Source: Pholiota molesta (lineage: Eukaryota > Basidiomycota > Agaricomycetes > Agaricales > Strophariaceae). From it: DNA of 64,000 bases. Numbering within the stretch: the first letter of the stretch is position 1; each line of letters opens with the position of its first letter. The notes beneath the pieces are model-generated. The model had not been told where the DNA came from and searched no databases. It worked only from the letters and a program-made list of their open reading frames with translations. Made by a program: the position numbers and the translations under genes. Below are positions 1-13,400 of this stretch, one piece after another. The stretch lies in contig JACGCK010000077.1 of NCBI GenBank assembly GCA_014925825.1, forward strand, positions 124,001 through 188,000, read 5' to 3'.

Positions 1-3000
1 GATGCCGGACATGATATTTTGTGTGCGTATTCCAGAAGATCAGCGCTGAGCGAACTGCGTTTTAACTGAGCGCGATTGCGTGGGCCAAGATTTACTTATA
101 GTATGTTCTCAGTCAGTTCAACTGGCTATTATTATGTTTAACCTACGTGGTCGGCGTGGATAAGTAGTACTTTGAAGTTCGGGTATAGGGAAGAGTCGAT
201 GTAGCATCACTCCGTTATGCAAATGATATAATATATTCTAGCCTCCGTAAAGGATCCGCAAATTTGACTGAATGATAATGATTCGGGAGGTCCACGGAGG
301 TTTGAAGAAGACGGATAGCTGGCATTTGATTGATCACGCTCCTCAGCGCTCACAAATGTAGACTTCTTTCTTACCCGGAGAGCAATTTCAAGCGTTACGG
401 AGTCAATGAAAAATTGGGGGGGTTATATTGGTATGCAACATCTTCAAGGCATTGACTCCTATCGCTAGCAATTTATATCCTTATTGAACTTCTAAGGCAT
501 TTCGCCCAACGTCTATATCACGGCGGCTGAGATACGATGGCGGGAGTCACACTTTGAGTACTCTGTGCCTCTCAAACCGATTAGGTATGACCAGATCTTT
601 TTAATGGAAAGGGCTACTAGGTATTACCTGACATTTATCTGGCAAAATTAACTGGGGATCTATGCTCCGGTATCACATCTTCACCATGCAAGGTGTGATA
701 TTCTACTTGTGCCGTGAAGCCTCGTGTTCAACTTGCATGCTCAGGATGTAAAATAATATGGCATTCAAAAAACGAGTCGCCCATGCATTATCTCAAAGAC
801 TTGGGTATGGCCGGATGACCGGTGGCATGGATCATGCGTGTTACATTTATTCGATGGACATGCATACATGTGTATGAGGAGGGCTCCGAGTTTGACTCCT
901 ACAATGAAAGTCCGCGCCAGTACCAAGAAGCTAAGGAAACGATGGATGCTGTACCGCGAATTGAAGAACCGTGTGTGAAAGAGGTAAATATATGGCACAC
1001 CAACAGTGCAAGCTATGCGCACAGTGTGACGATCATTTGTTGAACTTCGAGGGTGTGCTTACCCAGGCTGCAGAGCAGATTGACAGTACTCACTGCTCAG
1101 TCGTGTGTGAAAGTCTATTTGAAGTTAGGTAGATGCAGCAAATGGAGAATGTCTGGTTTAACAAGTATAACAATGACCGGAAATCCATATAGTCTACTAC
1201 CCATTTCATACTCAACGTAGCCACAGCAAGTATTCTTAAAGCAGACTAGAAAGTCATCGTTGCCGTGTAATTTGACAGTTTTGCAATCGATGAAATGACG
1301 ACACAACAATAAATGAACCTTTACAAAGCACGCTCAAAACGGAACTTCTGTGGTCGGAATGAACTTAGGAATGAGGAAGTCCCCAAAAGTTGTACGTTTC
1401 TCAAACGTTTCTAGCGCTCTCCGCTCTCCAACGTTTTCGACAAGTTTTCGATAATCTCCAACCCCATAAGCAAAACCTCAATGCGCTACCCTCGCGCACC
1501 CAAACTTCTACATAAGCGAAGTCAAGGAAAAAGATGATCAACGAAAATAAGCGCCAGAGCTACAGTGGCATGGATCGGACCGAACCTTGCAAATTGAGAT
1601 TGAGCGCCTGAATAACTCAGCTCAGTTAATTACATAATTGCTGAGGTTGCTAATCTCACGGTCATTGCCGATGTCATGATGGAAAACAAAATCATTTTGC
1701 AGAGCCAAATTTGGGATATCTCCTGGCTAAGGAATATGCACACCGCCACAGCATGGCAAATTTAGTCGTGATCGATCAGAATCGGGTATCCAGAAACGGT
1801 TAAGAACACCGGAATAGGTCGTAGTAGCCCAGGCTTTTTCTGACTCGAGAGTTGTCATCTTTTCGCTGCATTCATTCTTTTACGAGTGACTGTGTATTCA
1901 TTTTGCATGAACAGTTTTTTTATGACTCTTGCGTACAATCTTTTCTCCGTGGTTCAATCTGGAGTCGCTCTGATCATGCAAATGTTATAATTAAAAGTGC
2001 CACCTTCTGATTTTATCCGAATTATTGGATTAGCCACCAGGGGATACTCATTTTGCTTAATTACCTTCCAAGCCATAAGCTTGATGCTGCTTGATGTCCA
2101 CACTTGTCCACAGTGTTTAGTACCGGCCCAATTCCAATTATGTTAAGTATCATAGATCTGAAATGTACATCTTATGTATGTTTGCCACTTCCGCAATGGA
2201 AAGTAGCGGAAAGATCAATTTGAATTCATGTACCACAGGGATGTCAGAACTTTAGTCAAACTCGCACGAAAAGTATGCCTCAGAAATGTTATTGTCGCCG
2301 TGAATGATCAGCCTGTCCTCATGGACTTGTGCTGGGAGATACGTGTGTGGAAAACGCCTCAAATGTAGTATAGATTCCGTGTCCACCAAAACCCAAGTAT
2401 GAGAGTGAATGGATACCGTAAGGTAGAGGCCGAGCTGTGCCCTATAGACGGAGAGTTAGAACTATATGAGAAAGCCCGCAGGTCCAGATACTGAGGCACA
2501 AGCTCTGACATTTATGCCCTAACAAACGCGATAAATATCGGTGGAAAATCTGAGACCCCTGATGGATAGAAGAGACGATATCGAGCACATACTTCCATAA
2601 CAAACGTCGAGCACCGCATGGAACCTTCGAAGCATCAACGATTTTTCTATTTTTTTAAGAGCCCTCACAGCAGCGGCGACGAACCAGGTCCCAGGATTCG
2701 AGCTCCCTCACCAAAAGCTCGGTGCAAGTTCAGCAACACGTATGGATGATTTGTACTCGGGCCATTCGTGGAGATTGAACATCGCAATCCGATGAATGAA
2801 TGCGCGCGTTTCTAGCACCACTTGGCCAAATGCATTCACATTTCTCTTTCGCATTTCGTTCCAGTCGGAGTGCCCCAATTGTTTTCACAAGCCTCGACTA
2901 TGGTAGACTGAGTACAGGCGAAAAAGAAGGGCTACAGAATCCGAGGAGCGAGATTTGTAGTCGCGAAGGCTAGGGAAGGAAGATGGCGAATTGCGAAATG

Positions 3001-5599
3001 TAAATTGTACACCCAGATCGAGACCTCATCCGAAGACCTAGCATCAGGATCATATGGATTTGCGCGCGACGCTCCATGCCTCTATGTACAACCCACAAGC
3101 GACGACGCCACAGAACACAGGGGGTCCGAATGTCAAGTGGTGTAACATATCAGATAGGGTTCGTTATTCCGGCGGGGCGAGCTTACGGCGTCAGAGGTCT
3201 AATGAGTGCGCGCAGAATTCAGTTGAACAATTCTGCTTGATTGTCGAGGCCCGATGGCGGAGCTTACTTTGCGTATGAGCTAAAGTGGTACCTATTGAAT
3301 AGTCAATCATGTTTGATTCTTGGAGCATACCCGTGGCACGGTGGGGGTAATACACAAAACTGAAGTTATACCTGCAATCGGGGACAGAAACTTCGGGAAT
3401 GGCGGGTGAGATGGAATGCAACTCCCAAGTGAAAGCCCATAACGGCGAAACAAACGGCAGGTAGACATCATACATACGCCAGATAGACGCATTAGGGTCG
3501 ACAGACTCGGATAGCTACGCTGTTGTGCGATTTGCTTCGGAAGAACTTGCATGAACGAGGGTGCGCGCGTTTCTTGCACAAGGGTAAGATATGTATTCCA
3601 TTATGATATACATTGATAGAAAGAATACAAGTGCAGCCAGCTATCCTAGTACCGGAGTCGAACAAGCACAGAACGAATCGAGAATTCGAGCATGACAGGG
3701 AGATTCAACGCCCCGAAATTTTGAGAAGTCCAACGGAGAGAATTTGGTGGTTTAGCGACCAGAAGCATGCGCGAAAAGCCCGTAGACTTGATGCTGTGCC
3801 GTTCCACGCGCAGTGTCCCAGAGAGCATAGAGAACATGAAAGGAGCCGGCACGTCGACAACGCAGGGTGGATTTTACAGAGTTTACGACGACGAGGAGAG
3901 GAAGTTGACTGGGAGAGTCTTCACGTGATGAAACGTTCGAAACAGGAAAAAAGATAAGGGTAAGGCTATGGGGAATCCCTGGGGAATCCCCTTGCCGTGA
4001 ATGCCGAGCAATCCCATCAATTTTAGGTCATTAATAGAAAGGGTTATTTTCACGTTGATAACCTGTAAACTAAGTCAAAAAGATTTGAATTTTGAATACG
4101 TAATGCGAAAAATGAGAAATGGATTGTTTCTTTTCATGAGTGTTTTGGATCGGGCATGTAGTGGTGACGTTAGAACGATATCGATTGAGTGTAGTGGGAC
4201 TTTTGTCTGGATAGTGCCAAGTTGTGACGTGCGGTTGTTCACCCAGACTCAGTAAATATAAGCATCTACGTGTTGAGTAGATTCAGATGAGGGTGAATGA
4301 TGGCGACGCGCTAGATGGGGGATGAGATGAGGGGCCCTGTGTCGGAGTTGGACTTGTAAGAATTTCTGTCTACGTTCTATTCATTGCCTGGTTGGTGCGT
4401 TCCCTGCCATTTGCCATTTGGCTCTGCTCCCTTCCCTGCAGCCGTAACGAGACAACAAGTTCACCTCCTATCACCCGTGTGCGGGATCAATCCTCAGATT
4501 CGGAACATACCAGCGCTCTGCTAGGCTGGAGTGACAAAATGTGATGATTATTTGCCTGCTATTCTGCGTCGGATGCTCCCAGCCCTGCCCATATTTGGTG
4601 TCTTTCGCCGTGTTCGGGCACCGGTTTGTCTCGCGAACCTAATACTTGATGACCCAATCCACACCGCATCGCTTAGTTGTCCGCGCTCCGTTGCTGGATG
4701 CGGCGGTGACGAGAGAGATGGTGTAACTCAGCGTTGATTCAGAAGTAGAGCCGGCGGACGATCCAATTGACTAAATTTCGTTCCATTCTAATCTGTGCTG
4801 TGCCCCTTGACCAAATGCATCGGCAATGAATTGAGTTTACGCTGTTGCGATCTTGTTCAGGCTGAATTCGCAAACGAATGCGTGACAAGACATCGAAGGC
4901 CTTTCCTTCCTTGGATTCTCGTTTGACGCGGTCGCCACCTTCGCCTCAAACCCAAAAGTGCAACAGGCTCCTTTGCCCCTTCGCTTCCTTACGCAGCTAG
5001 TGATACAAACTACCGAATGCGGCAAGCACCCCCAGCAGCGAATATACTTGGATAGATGTCCTTCGGTTTTACACGCACTCAGAGTCAGACCAGATGGGTC
5101 CATAAGAGCCGAAGGCTAAGTCGGGAAGTGATTCCCCTGTTCGTCCTCTGAGCGATAAGTTGGAACGGGTTACGTCTGTGCGAGATGCAGAGATGCGCAG
5201 CGCGCGTGTCGCTGGGCTGAGCCAGTTCTTTTTTTAAATTGAGCAAAATTTCTCGTGGGTTCGTGCTGTTGCCGCTTTGCAGCGAAAGCAGACTGATCGC
5301 CCAACTCCAAGTGCATGCGAGGGTGGGGTGGCTGGTTCTGTTTTAGGCCGCTGGGGCTTTTTGGGCTTTTTTCCGGAGGTTTAGCAGTGGTTGCGGGTGG
5401 AAGATCTGACGTGCACCCCCTAGCGTGGGCATGCGCCGAAAAATGATAACCTTGTTTTCATGCAAATGTGACTAATTTGGGTATATCTGCAATGGACGCA
5501 TCTGGATATTATTTGCGTGATCCATCCTGTAATCGTCCCGATATATCCAGTGCCCGCCCCCGGCCTGAGCCTGTACGCTCTACCGTCCGTGACCCGTCC
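1..5599. other. Gene-poor left flank, nothing recognised
   Basis: No open frame here resembles a family I know. The longest are about 114 codons (+, 3613-3957) and 60-94 codons on the minus strand around 3191-3852. They overlap each other on opposite strands and lack a convincing chain of splice sites, so I do not call genes. The base composition is more AT-rich than the cyclin gene downstream. A decayed gene or transposon could be present but is not identifiable by eye. Confidence 0.5.
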
Positions 5600-5751
5600 C
5601 TCTTTGAATTAGAATCTATCTTTCCAACCTTCCTTTATATCATATCCCTCCTTTTTTTCTTCTATTCCGTTCGTTCCCTGGCCGGCCCCTCAACGATCCT
5701 CAGTGCCCTTTAACGACCTCCCCACGACGCCCAATCATTTGCCAGTGTGCT
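5600..5751 (+). promoter_or_regulatory. Pyrimidine-rich promoter/5' UTR of the cyclin gene
   Basis: The 150 bases before the cyclin start codon hold long C/T runs, densest at about 5620-5670. Such runs are common next to transcription starts in filamentous fungi. No clear TATA box is seen. The assignment is positional. Confidence 0.4.
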
Positions 5752-8700
5752 ATGGCCTTTTATACCGCCGCATCTCACCTGAATCTCGCCCGCACCCCCG
5801 ACGTATTTACCAACGCCTTTACTCTCCAGAGCTGTCAAGGCTCTTCCGCAGCGTACTCAGCGTCCAATAGCACCGACGCTGCCTTCTCTTCGTCCGAGTC
5901 GTCCTCGTCCAACCCGACGTCACCGTATTCATACAAGACATCCAGGTCGCGGACACACCAACACCTAGACAATAGCGCGATGAACGCGACGTCTTCGTCG
6001 AATCCTTCTACCGCGGCGGGATCCTCAATACGTGGCGCGGCAGACCTCCTCCAAAACACATTTGCGCTCGCGAGCAAGCCCTGGCGGACCGCCTCGTCCT
6101 CGTCGCTCGCTACAGCCTCTGCGTCAGGTCTGAAACAAGACACAATGCTCACCCCGCCAATGACGTCGACGTTCTCTTCGCGGACGATGATGGGCGGTGC
6201 GAGTGCCGGCTCCGGTGCAAATGCAGGGATGGGCTATAGTAGCGGCGGCGCGGCGGCGAACTCGGGATCGACGCTGGCGCCCGCACTAACGTATCCGGGG
6301 TCTGGTCCCGGAACGGCCACTCTCGCCACTCCGACGAGCATGGCTGTAGAGGAGGCGACAATAAGCGCGAGCACTAGCGCCGTTAGGCGCAGCGATGAGT
6401 CGCACTCGCACCACCACACCCAGCCGTACCACCACCCCCACCAGCAGCAGAGTCAGCCGCACCAGGAGTACCGCCATCACTCGTCGTACCAACACCCGCC
6501 ACCACCGCAACCCCAAAATCACCACCAGTACCAGCAGGAAGCATCGTCGCATCAACAACAGCAGCGAATGACGCTACCTCCGATTGCGCATCTGGAACGA
6601 CACCTCTCGCACCTACCTCCATGTAAGTATCCCGTCTTCGCTTCGCATTTTGATGTTATTTCCTTGTCTTGGATCTTCCAAATGTTTTTGCCCGATTTGA
6701 CGCGTCCCTAGCCGGCGCTTTCCATTTTCTGCTTCGTCATAGACTCCGATCTTTTTTGTATTTTCTTCCGCGCTTGCTATTTATCCCTGAACTAGACTCA
6801 CCATTCCGTTGTAGTAACACCCCCTGCAGACCTACCTTTACCTCAAATACAAATCGCCCTGCCCCCGCAATCCAGTGGTATCCCCTCCACGCAAACGCAG
6901 GTGCCAATACAAGTGCCACTGCCCTCCCAAACGCGTGTCCAAGTACCCCTGTCCAAACCCTCGCCGCAGGAGTTCTACCATACCACATCAACCCGCACCG
7001 AATCATCGCCTGCGGACGCCATGCCTGTTCCTGTCCAACCGACACAGCAGCCGAGCGCACCCCCATCCGACCTGCACAAGCACCAACCGCAGGCCGTGCA
7101 GCCTAATTATGTGGTCGACTGGCTCGATTTCACGCGCACGCGCTCAGCGCACTTCATCGCGGAGAAGACGTGCGAGATGATATGCTATCTGTGGTTCGCG
7201 ACGCCTTCAGCAGCAGGGAGCAGTGTGGGGAAGGCCATCGAGACGCCTCCAGCGACGCCACCCAGCGAGTCGGCCGTCGTAGCGAATGGAAGCGATGCCC
7301 TCTTCGCTTCTCCGGTGTCCCTGCCTGCCGTTGCACCGTCGTCGTCAGGCGGAAGTTTACCGAAACCTACAAACAGCGCGCCGTCGACCCTGCAACTCCG
7401 CGCAACGCCTACCTTTGTATCATTCATGCAAAAGCTTCTTGAGACAACCCAGGTTTCCCAAAGCGTGATCGTACTGTCGCTGCACTACATTTACCGGCTG
7501 AAGGAGAGGAACCAGTATACGCCTGCGCAGCCCGGAAGCGAGTTTCGCATTGCGGTGGCGGGGTTGATGATGGGGAACAAGTTTTTGGACGAGTGCGTCT
7601 TGTCTCCCTTTCGTTTGGAGTGGCATTGCTAAACTTACCCTGTTACCTTTCCTTAGCAACACGTACACCAACAAGACCTGGTCCGAAGTCTCTGGGATTG
7701 ACCTTTCCGAGATCAACCACATGGAACGCGAGTTTCTTTTGGGCGTCGACTTCAACCTCTACGTCGATAAGGCCACTTACGAAGCGTGGCTCAACCTGCT
7801 CAAGGGACTCGTCTTGGCGAAGGAACGCGATTGTCAGCGATTCGGCAGCGGCGCTAGGAGTCATAGGCACGGGCGGATGGAAGGACGCGACCGCATGGGC
7901 AGAGCTGTAGACAGTCGCGCGGAGAGAGAAAGGGAACGCGAGAGAGAAGAGAGAAAGAGAAAGCTGTACGGGAGCACCGGTCCGGCCTCGCGAACATACA
8001 CCACTGCAAACATCACGTCGTCCACCAATAGCAACGCGAGGAGCACCGCGGCATATAGAAGCCACACGCATCATCGCGCGCGCTCGACCTCGCCCACGCT
8101 CCGCATGAGCTCGTCGACGTCGGCGGCTGTGCTTTCTGTGGCGCCAACGACGACCACAAGCCATACGGCAGCGGTGTACTTGCCTTATCCACCGGCCCAA
8201 CAACAGCAACCTGTTGGCTATGGCCCACCGCCGGCGACTGCGCCATCTGGGTATTATCCTCCCGCGAGCGGGGCTTCAGTTTCGAGTTCGACCTACGCTG
8301 CGTATGCATCGCAAAGTCAATCACAGAACCAAAGTCAAGCGCAAGGATCTTATACTTCCTCGACTTCGGGCTCCACATATGCACCTGTTCAACCATCTTA
8401 CCCAACGTCCTCCTCGCACCAACAATACCAACAACACCCGCACCAAACACCGTCCCACGGATCCACTCAGGCGCCTGCGCCGATGCCCGTGTCCATGCCC
8501 GCGTACATCTACCCGAGCACAACTCCGTATGCCTCCTACCCATCCGGAACGTCCTCCGCATACACCTCACCGTCGCCGGCGCCAGCCGCGGTCGCGCCGC
8601 TGCATCACGCCGCTCACGCGCACCCCGTCATGCACATCTCCACCGCGATTCCGCGTTCTGGATCCAAGCGCACTGCGGAGGCCGCTTTCTCGCCTACCAG

Positions 8701-10214
8701 CGCGTCCTTTGCGCAGGACGTCTCCCTGCCGCCCGCGAAGACGCGCAGCGTGCGGTTGGCGTCGGGGTCTGGAATCAGTCTGCGCATCCCGGATGTGGTC
8801 GCGTCGGGCCAGGGAAGCAGTGCTGGTGGAAGCAGTGCGAGTCCGTTAGAGGGACTTGTAAGCTTTGAGAGGATGAGTATTGGTAGTAATGCTAGCCGCG
8901 GCGCGTCGCCTACCAGAGAGAGAGAAGAAAGAGAGGAGAGGGAGAGAGAAAGAGAAAGAGAGAGGCAAAGGGGAAGAGAGAGCGTGCTTCCAAAAACGCT
9001 GTCGTCGAAGTATTCGTATTCCAACGATGGCAGACGAGGCGCTGGCCCACAGGTCTGTATTTTTCTTCATATTGCTCATCTGGTAGCTGGCTGACATGGA
9101 TATATGCGCGTCTTGTCGTTCAGAACTTATACTTCTATACTCTCGCATGCTCGCCGTTGAAGCCCGAGCCTGCTCCCCCCGTGAACCGCGACGTTTACTT
9201 GGACAATCCAGACAGCGACGCTCAGGATATGCGGATGGAGTCTGTCCGGCCTCCTATCAAGGAGGATGGTGCAGGATACGGGTATCGCAAGGCCAGGCTG
9301 CGCTACCACCAGCCTGTACTGCCATCCAACGCCCCGTACGCGTATGCGGACCTGAATGCGTCGCGCGGTGTCGGTGTCGGTGTCAGTGCATACAATGCAT
9401 CTTCATCGAGCTACAACCCATATGCGGCGCCGATTGGGTCCATTTCTGGATGGCCGGTCCCTCAGCAGCAACAGCAACATTCCCACCCTTACAATCATCA
9501 CTCGCAGCATGGAACGCGCCTCGTCGTTCAGAGTGCCGCCACCAGCCCGACGTTGTTGCAGTCTTCACAGACAAGTGCGTCCTCTGGCGCGCTGCCCCAC
9601 TTCAGAGACGATGTGTGGGCCCGGCCTCCCGCGCCTGCCTATCCCACGCAGAGCCAGGAGGAGGAGGAAGATTCGGATGAGGACGAGGACGAGGACGAGG
9701 AGGAAGACGATGGGATGGAGGCGGAAGACGAAGAGGACAAGCAGATGTCATACACCGGCCCGGGTGCGTACACCGAGTCCCCTCTTACGGTCCATTCCCG
9801 AGCACCGCCACCCACCAATTCCTCTGCACCGTCGAGCAAGTCGAGCTCGACGTCGACAGTCATGTATGCGCCGCGTACACCGCCATTAGCCCCTGCGCAC
9901 CACAACTACCACCAAGTCCCGCACGCTACGCACAATGCGCAGTACGACCGCACCCCACCGTCGGCGCGTATCCCGTCAGCGCCGTTCGCGAATGCCGGCC
10001 CGCCGGGGTTGGGGTGATGTTTTACGAGGACGGCAGTCCGTTGAGGCCTGTGCAGTATGTGCACTCGCACACCAGTGCCGCTGGATCGGCGGTCTCGGGA
10101 GGATACGCTTATCAGCCACCGGCGACGAGCGCTGGATATCCTACCAGCACGCATGGACAGCAGCCGTATCATGATGCCCATGGAAATGGGTATTGGTATA
10201 ACTATGGGCGCTGA
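5752..10214 (+). CDS. PHO80/PCL-type cyclin (CLG1-like), N-terminal cyclin box protein
   Basis: Four or more exons: 5752-6622, 6815-7592, 7657-9052 and 9124 onward. Intron phases join cleanly and give about 1,312 residues to the stop at 10015-10017. The cyclin box lies near residues 390-600: NYVVDWLDFT, then FVSFMQKLLETTQ, KFLDDNTYTNKTW split by an intron, MEREFLLGVDFNLYVDKATY and YEAWL. These motifs are typical of the PHO80/PCL group, whose members activate a Pho85-like CDK in phosphate, glycogen or cell-cycle control. A Ser/Pro-rich insert of about 60 residues interrupts the box. The flanks are very long and disordered: Ser/His/Gln-rich N-terminus, Arg-Glu repeats near 8920-8970, and an acidic Glu/Asp stretch near 9655-9745. 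A further 66 codons continue in another frame to 10214 (YEDGSPLRPVQYV to NGYWYNYGR), suggesting a short unrecognised intron or a one-base error near 10010; I therefore end the gene at 10214. The cyclin call is firm; the exact subfamily is less so. Confidence 0.88.
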
Positions 10215-10431
10215 ACAGAGTCTCTCTTCAATTAATGACAATGATGTTCATTCACCCCTCTGATTTCTTTTTTTCTGTTGTTATCATTATCTTCGTTTTG
10301 ACCTTGGACTACATTGTTGCATGCATTTTTTTCCTCGTGTTTATTACATTTTTCATCCATTCGTCTCATGCACCCATAATCAACCTCATTCAGCACCTTT
10401 CATCATGCATTTCGTTCGCATTGCATCGCAC

Positions 10432-10437
10432 AATAAA
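10432..10437 (+). terminator. Poly(A) signal-like AATAAA after the cyclin gene
   Basis: A perfect AATAAA lies about 220 bases after the last coding base, inside a T/C-rich stretch typical of fungal 3' ends. Fungal polyadenylation signals are loose, so this is only a candidate. Confidence 0.35.
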
Positions 10438-13400
10438 GTACTTATACTATTGCATCCCCTCTATTCGCACTCGCATTTTTACGACCCCTTCCACGAGCGA
10501 TCTTACAATTTATGCCTTACGCTCTATCACCTCGCGATACCCATCCATCCTCTAATCCGCACACCTACCACCACATCTATCCCCTTGACACACACAGCAA
10601 CACACTTACACGACGACGACGGCATTACTCCATATATTAGCATACTATTCTATTTAACTTATACTGCACACCTACAGCATAGTACATCCAGCACTCGATC
10701 AACTGCAATTAGATATCACAGCATGTCAATATACAACTTCATTGTTCAACCAATTCTTCTAAACCCTTCTTTTTGACCGTGCCACTGCCGCACTAGGCTG
10801 CACAGCGTTGCATCGCACATGCCACTGGAAAACAACGTTGCTGTGACGATGATCGCGCGTGTCAGTAGATTACGCTCGCGCGTTTGCAACGCCCGCGCTT
10901 GAACCTATTAACGGTGTATGTTGCCTTAGTATACTCGTCTCAAATGACTCATGAGAGCTCAGCGGCTACCATAGAATTATTGATGATCGTACGCTACCAC
11001 CTTTGCGATAATCAGAGTGCTCGTAGCGACGAATTTATTATGAAATTCGCTCGTGCGGATGTGGCGTTGCATGCTACACGGCCAGGCTTAGAGCAATTCA
11101 CATCGAATGCCCGGAAAGAAAGTCTATGGCGAAGAATTGGAAGGATCCTTTCGGGTAGATATCCTCATGGTGGCATCGATGGTTTAGAAATTGCACACAC
11201 AAAGATAGATTATTTAATTTGAAAGGCAAATGCTCATCGTACTTGAGAACAGCATTACATCGTACAGGGCACCAAGAGCAATAATTACTTATCGTCATAA
11301 ATTAGATATATTACGAGAAGAAACTACTTCGAGGTGATCTGCATAAGCTAAGGCTTAAGCTCGTCGAACGGCGCTCGGAATCGACGCCGCGGAACTTGAA
11401 ACTCGAACTTACTCGTAAGGTGGCAGGTGAGGGGCGCGGATGCCTAAATGCAACGTCGTAATTTCAGTAATCTAAGCAATGGATTTGTAGTCGTACTCTA
11501 AACTAACTTGGTGTGTAGCCTATGTGGTGTACTAGTGTTCGTTTAGTGTATTCTGCTCAGCTCTGTTGAGTGTTCAGATTTCGAAGATTATGATCTATTG
11601 TTAAATATTCCTTCTCTAAGCTTGTAGTGTTGTAACTGACTGGTGCGCTTGAGTATCTTGGACTGCTAACGACAGGAACCAGCGTAATATCAATCTCAGG
11701 AAATTATCCAAACTCCTGGAGTCCCGTTGGTTACAATACTTAAGTCTGAGTCTGTACCAGGAGATCGCGTCCTCCAATTACGCCAACTTCGTATTCATTC
11801 CCGACGCGCAATGATTTAAGGACAGGCTTACTTGATGCTCAATCTAATCTCGTTACCCTCGTCAGCCGACGCGCTCTCCTTAGATACAAATTGGCATCTG
11901 GAGAATGTGCTCTGAATTACCAAGCCTTAGGCAAACTGGCGCTTACGCTAAGCCTATGCCTGATGGATCTCGCACCCCCGAAGCCTCGGCGACGTCTGAA
12001 GAAGGAAAATGAGGTCGTGCAATTGGGCGTAGTAGGGTGCGATAATGCAGGCCGAATCAACAGCCAAATACACGACCGCGATCGTTCAGATATTCACCGG
12101 CAGTTATCAAATCAGTGGCTCAAACGGGGCGATATGCGAGGAAAGATTTTGGAGACTCCGACAGGAGCAAAATCAAACGTGTGCGAGTGAAACGCAACAG
12201 CGACCGCTGAACGCAGACCGTTCTAGCGATATCCGACCCGTACATCCCGCTAAGTTCGAATATGTCAAGGAGAATGGTTCGGACTGTTGGGCTGTACGTA
12301 TGGCATTATTGGGCATAACCTTCGAGGTCTGCATGACGGGTAGAGCAGAAAACGCCGAATCCAGTGTGATTCAAATGCGGAGTTGATTTCAGTGTCCAGG
12401 AGTAGCACCTACGACCCAGACAACTGTTGTCTGTGTCAAATGTACAAGTGATACTAGTCTTTTCTCGTGTTTTCGTAAACTGCTGAAAGGATTGGATCAT
12501 GGTCCATGATAGTTTGCGACAAAGCGGTACCATGATCTTACTGCGCCCATATACTTACCGCTCTATTCGGCGGTGCTTATACTTGGATGGGCGCCACCGC
12601 CTGTCCGACTGGACGCGTCAAGGGGTCAAAGATCTTATTTGAGCTTGCTCTGCACAAATGAGACGCCATATATACAAGATGATCCATGATTAGGCCTCAC
12701 GCGGAGGCGACGACACCGGAAATGTAATTAATTTAAACAGAAACATAGATAGACCAGAAGAGACTTGAACTTAAAGGCGTTCTTAGATAGTCGGTGAGTA
12801 ATTTAATAGGTACTGTGAAGGGAACAATGAGACGTCAAAGTTTGGCCGGAATCATTCATGATTAACAAAGTCGCTATAGGTGCGTTCACGGTTGTAGACG
12901 CCGCATTTCCACTCAATTCCCTTCGGGATTCGGCCGTATGTAATGATATCCGAAGGTCCTACCTTGTGACTAAATAGATGATAAGAAAAGAAGATAGGAA
13001 ATTTTGACTTATGGCAGTATTAGTTACTCCTCCTACTTTCATGGATAAGGGCTGGCCGAGTCAGACCGACAATACATTTATACAGGACTCGGCGCCTCAG
13101 AGATGTATGCAGAAACGCTTCTTTCAATCAAGTGACTAGTAATTTTTTGGGTCATACCAGAATGTGGATAAGTATATCCCTTTGGAGCTTTTAGCAAGAG
13201 TATATGTGAAGAGAGAATCAGGCGGTAGTAGTCAGGAGAAATATCATATAATTAGGCACTAAGCATTTTGGAGATCTGTAGTTGAGCATTTGGACTTCTA
13301 GGGTGTTCTAGGGTCCTCTAGATAAATTGAAAACATACTTACTGGGTCCTTGTTTGGGCTTGAAGCAGCAGACATTAGATGGGCAACGTGTATCTGATCA

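Noticed and set aside
5835..6622. Several long minus-strand frames opposite the cyclin N-terminus
   Set aside because: Shadows of a GC-biased, Ser/Ala/His-rich coding exon whose own frame and splice phases are consistent.
7643..8570. Minus-strand frames of 185-188 codons opposite cyclin exon 3
   Set aside because: Shadow frames rich in Arg/Ser with no domain; the plus strand carries the cyclin box and in-phase splicing.
8910..8985. GA-rich microsatellite as a regulatory repeat
   Set aside because: It lies inside the cyclin exon and encodes an in-frame Arg-Glu repeat.
10321..10776. 151-codon plus-strand frame after the cyclin gene
   Set aside because: Translation of a C/T-rich 3' UTR; His/Ser/Thr-rich with no motif, overlapping the poly(A) signal region.
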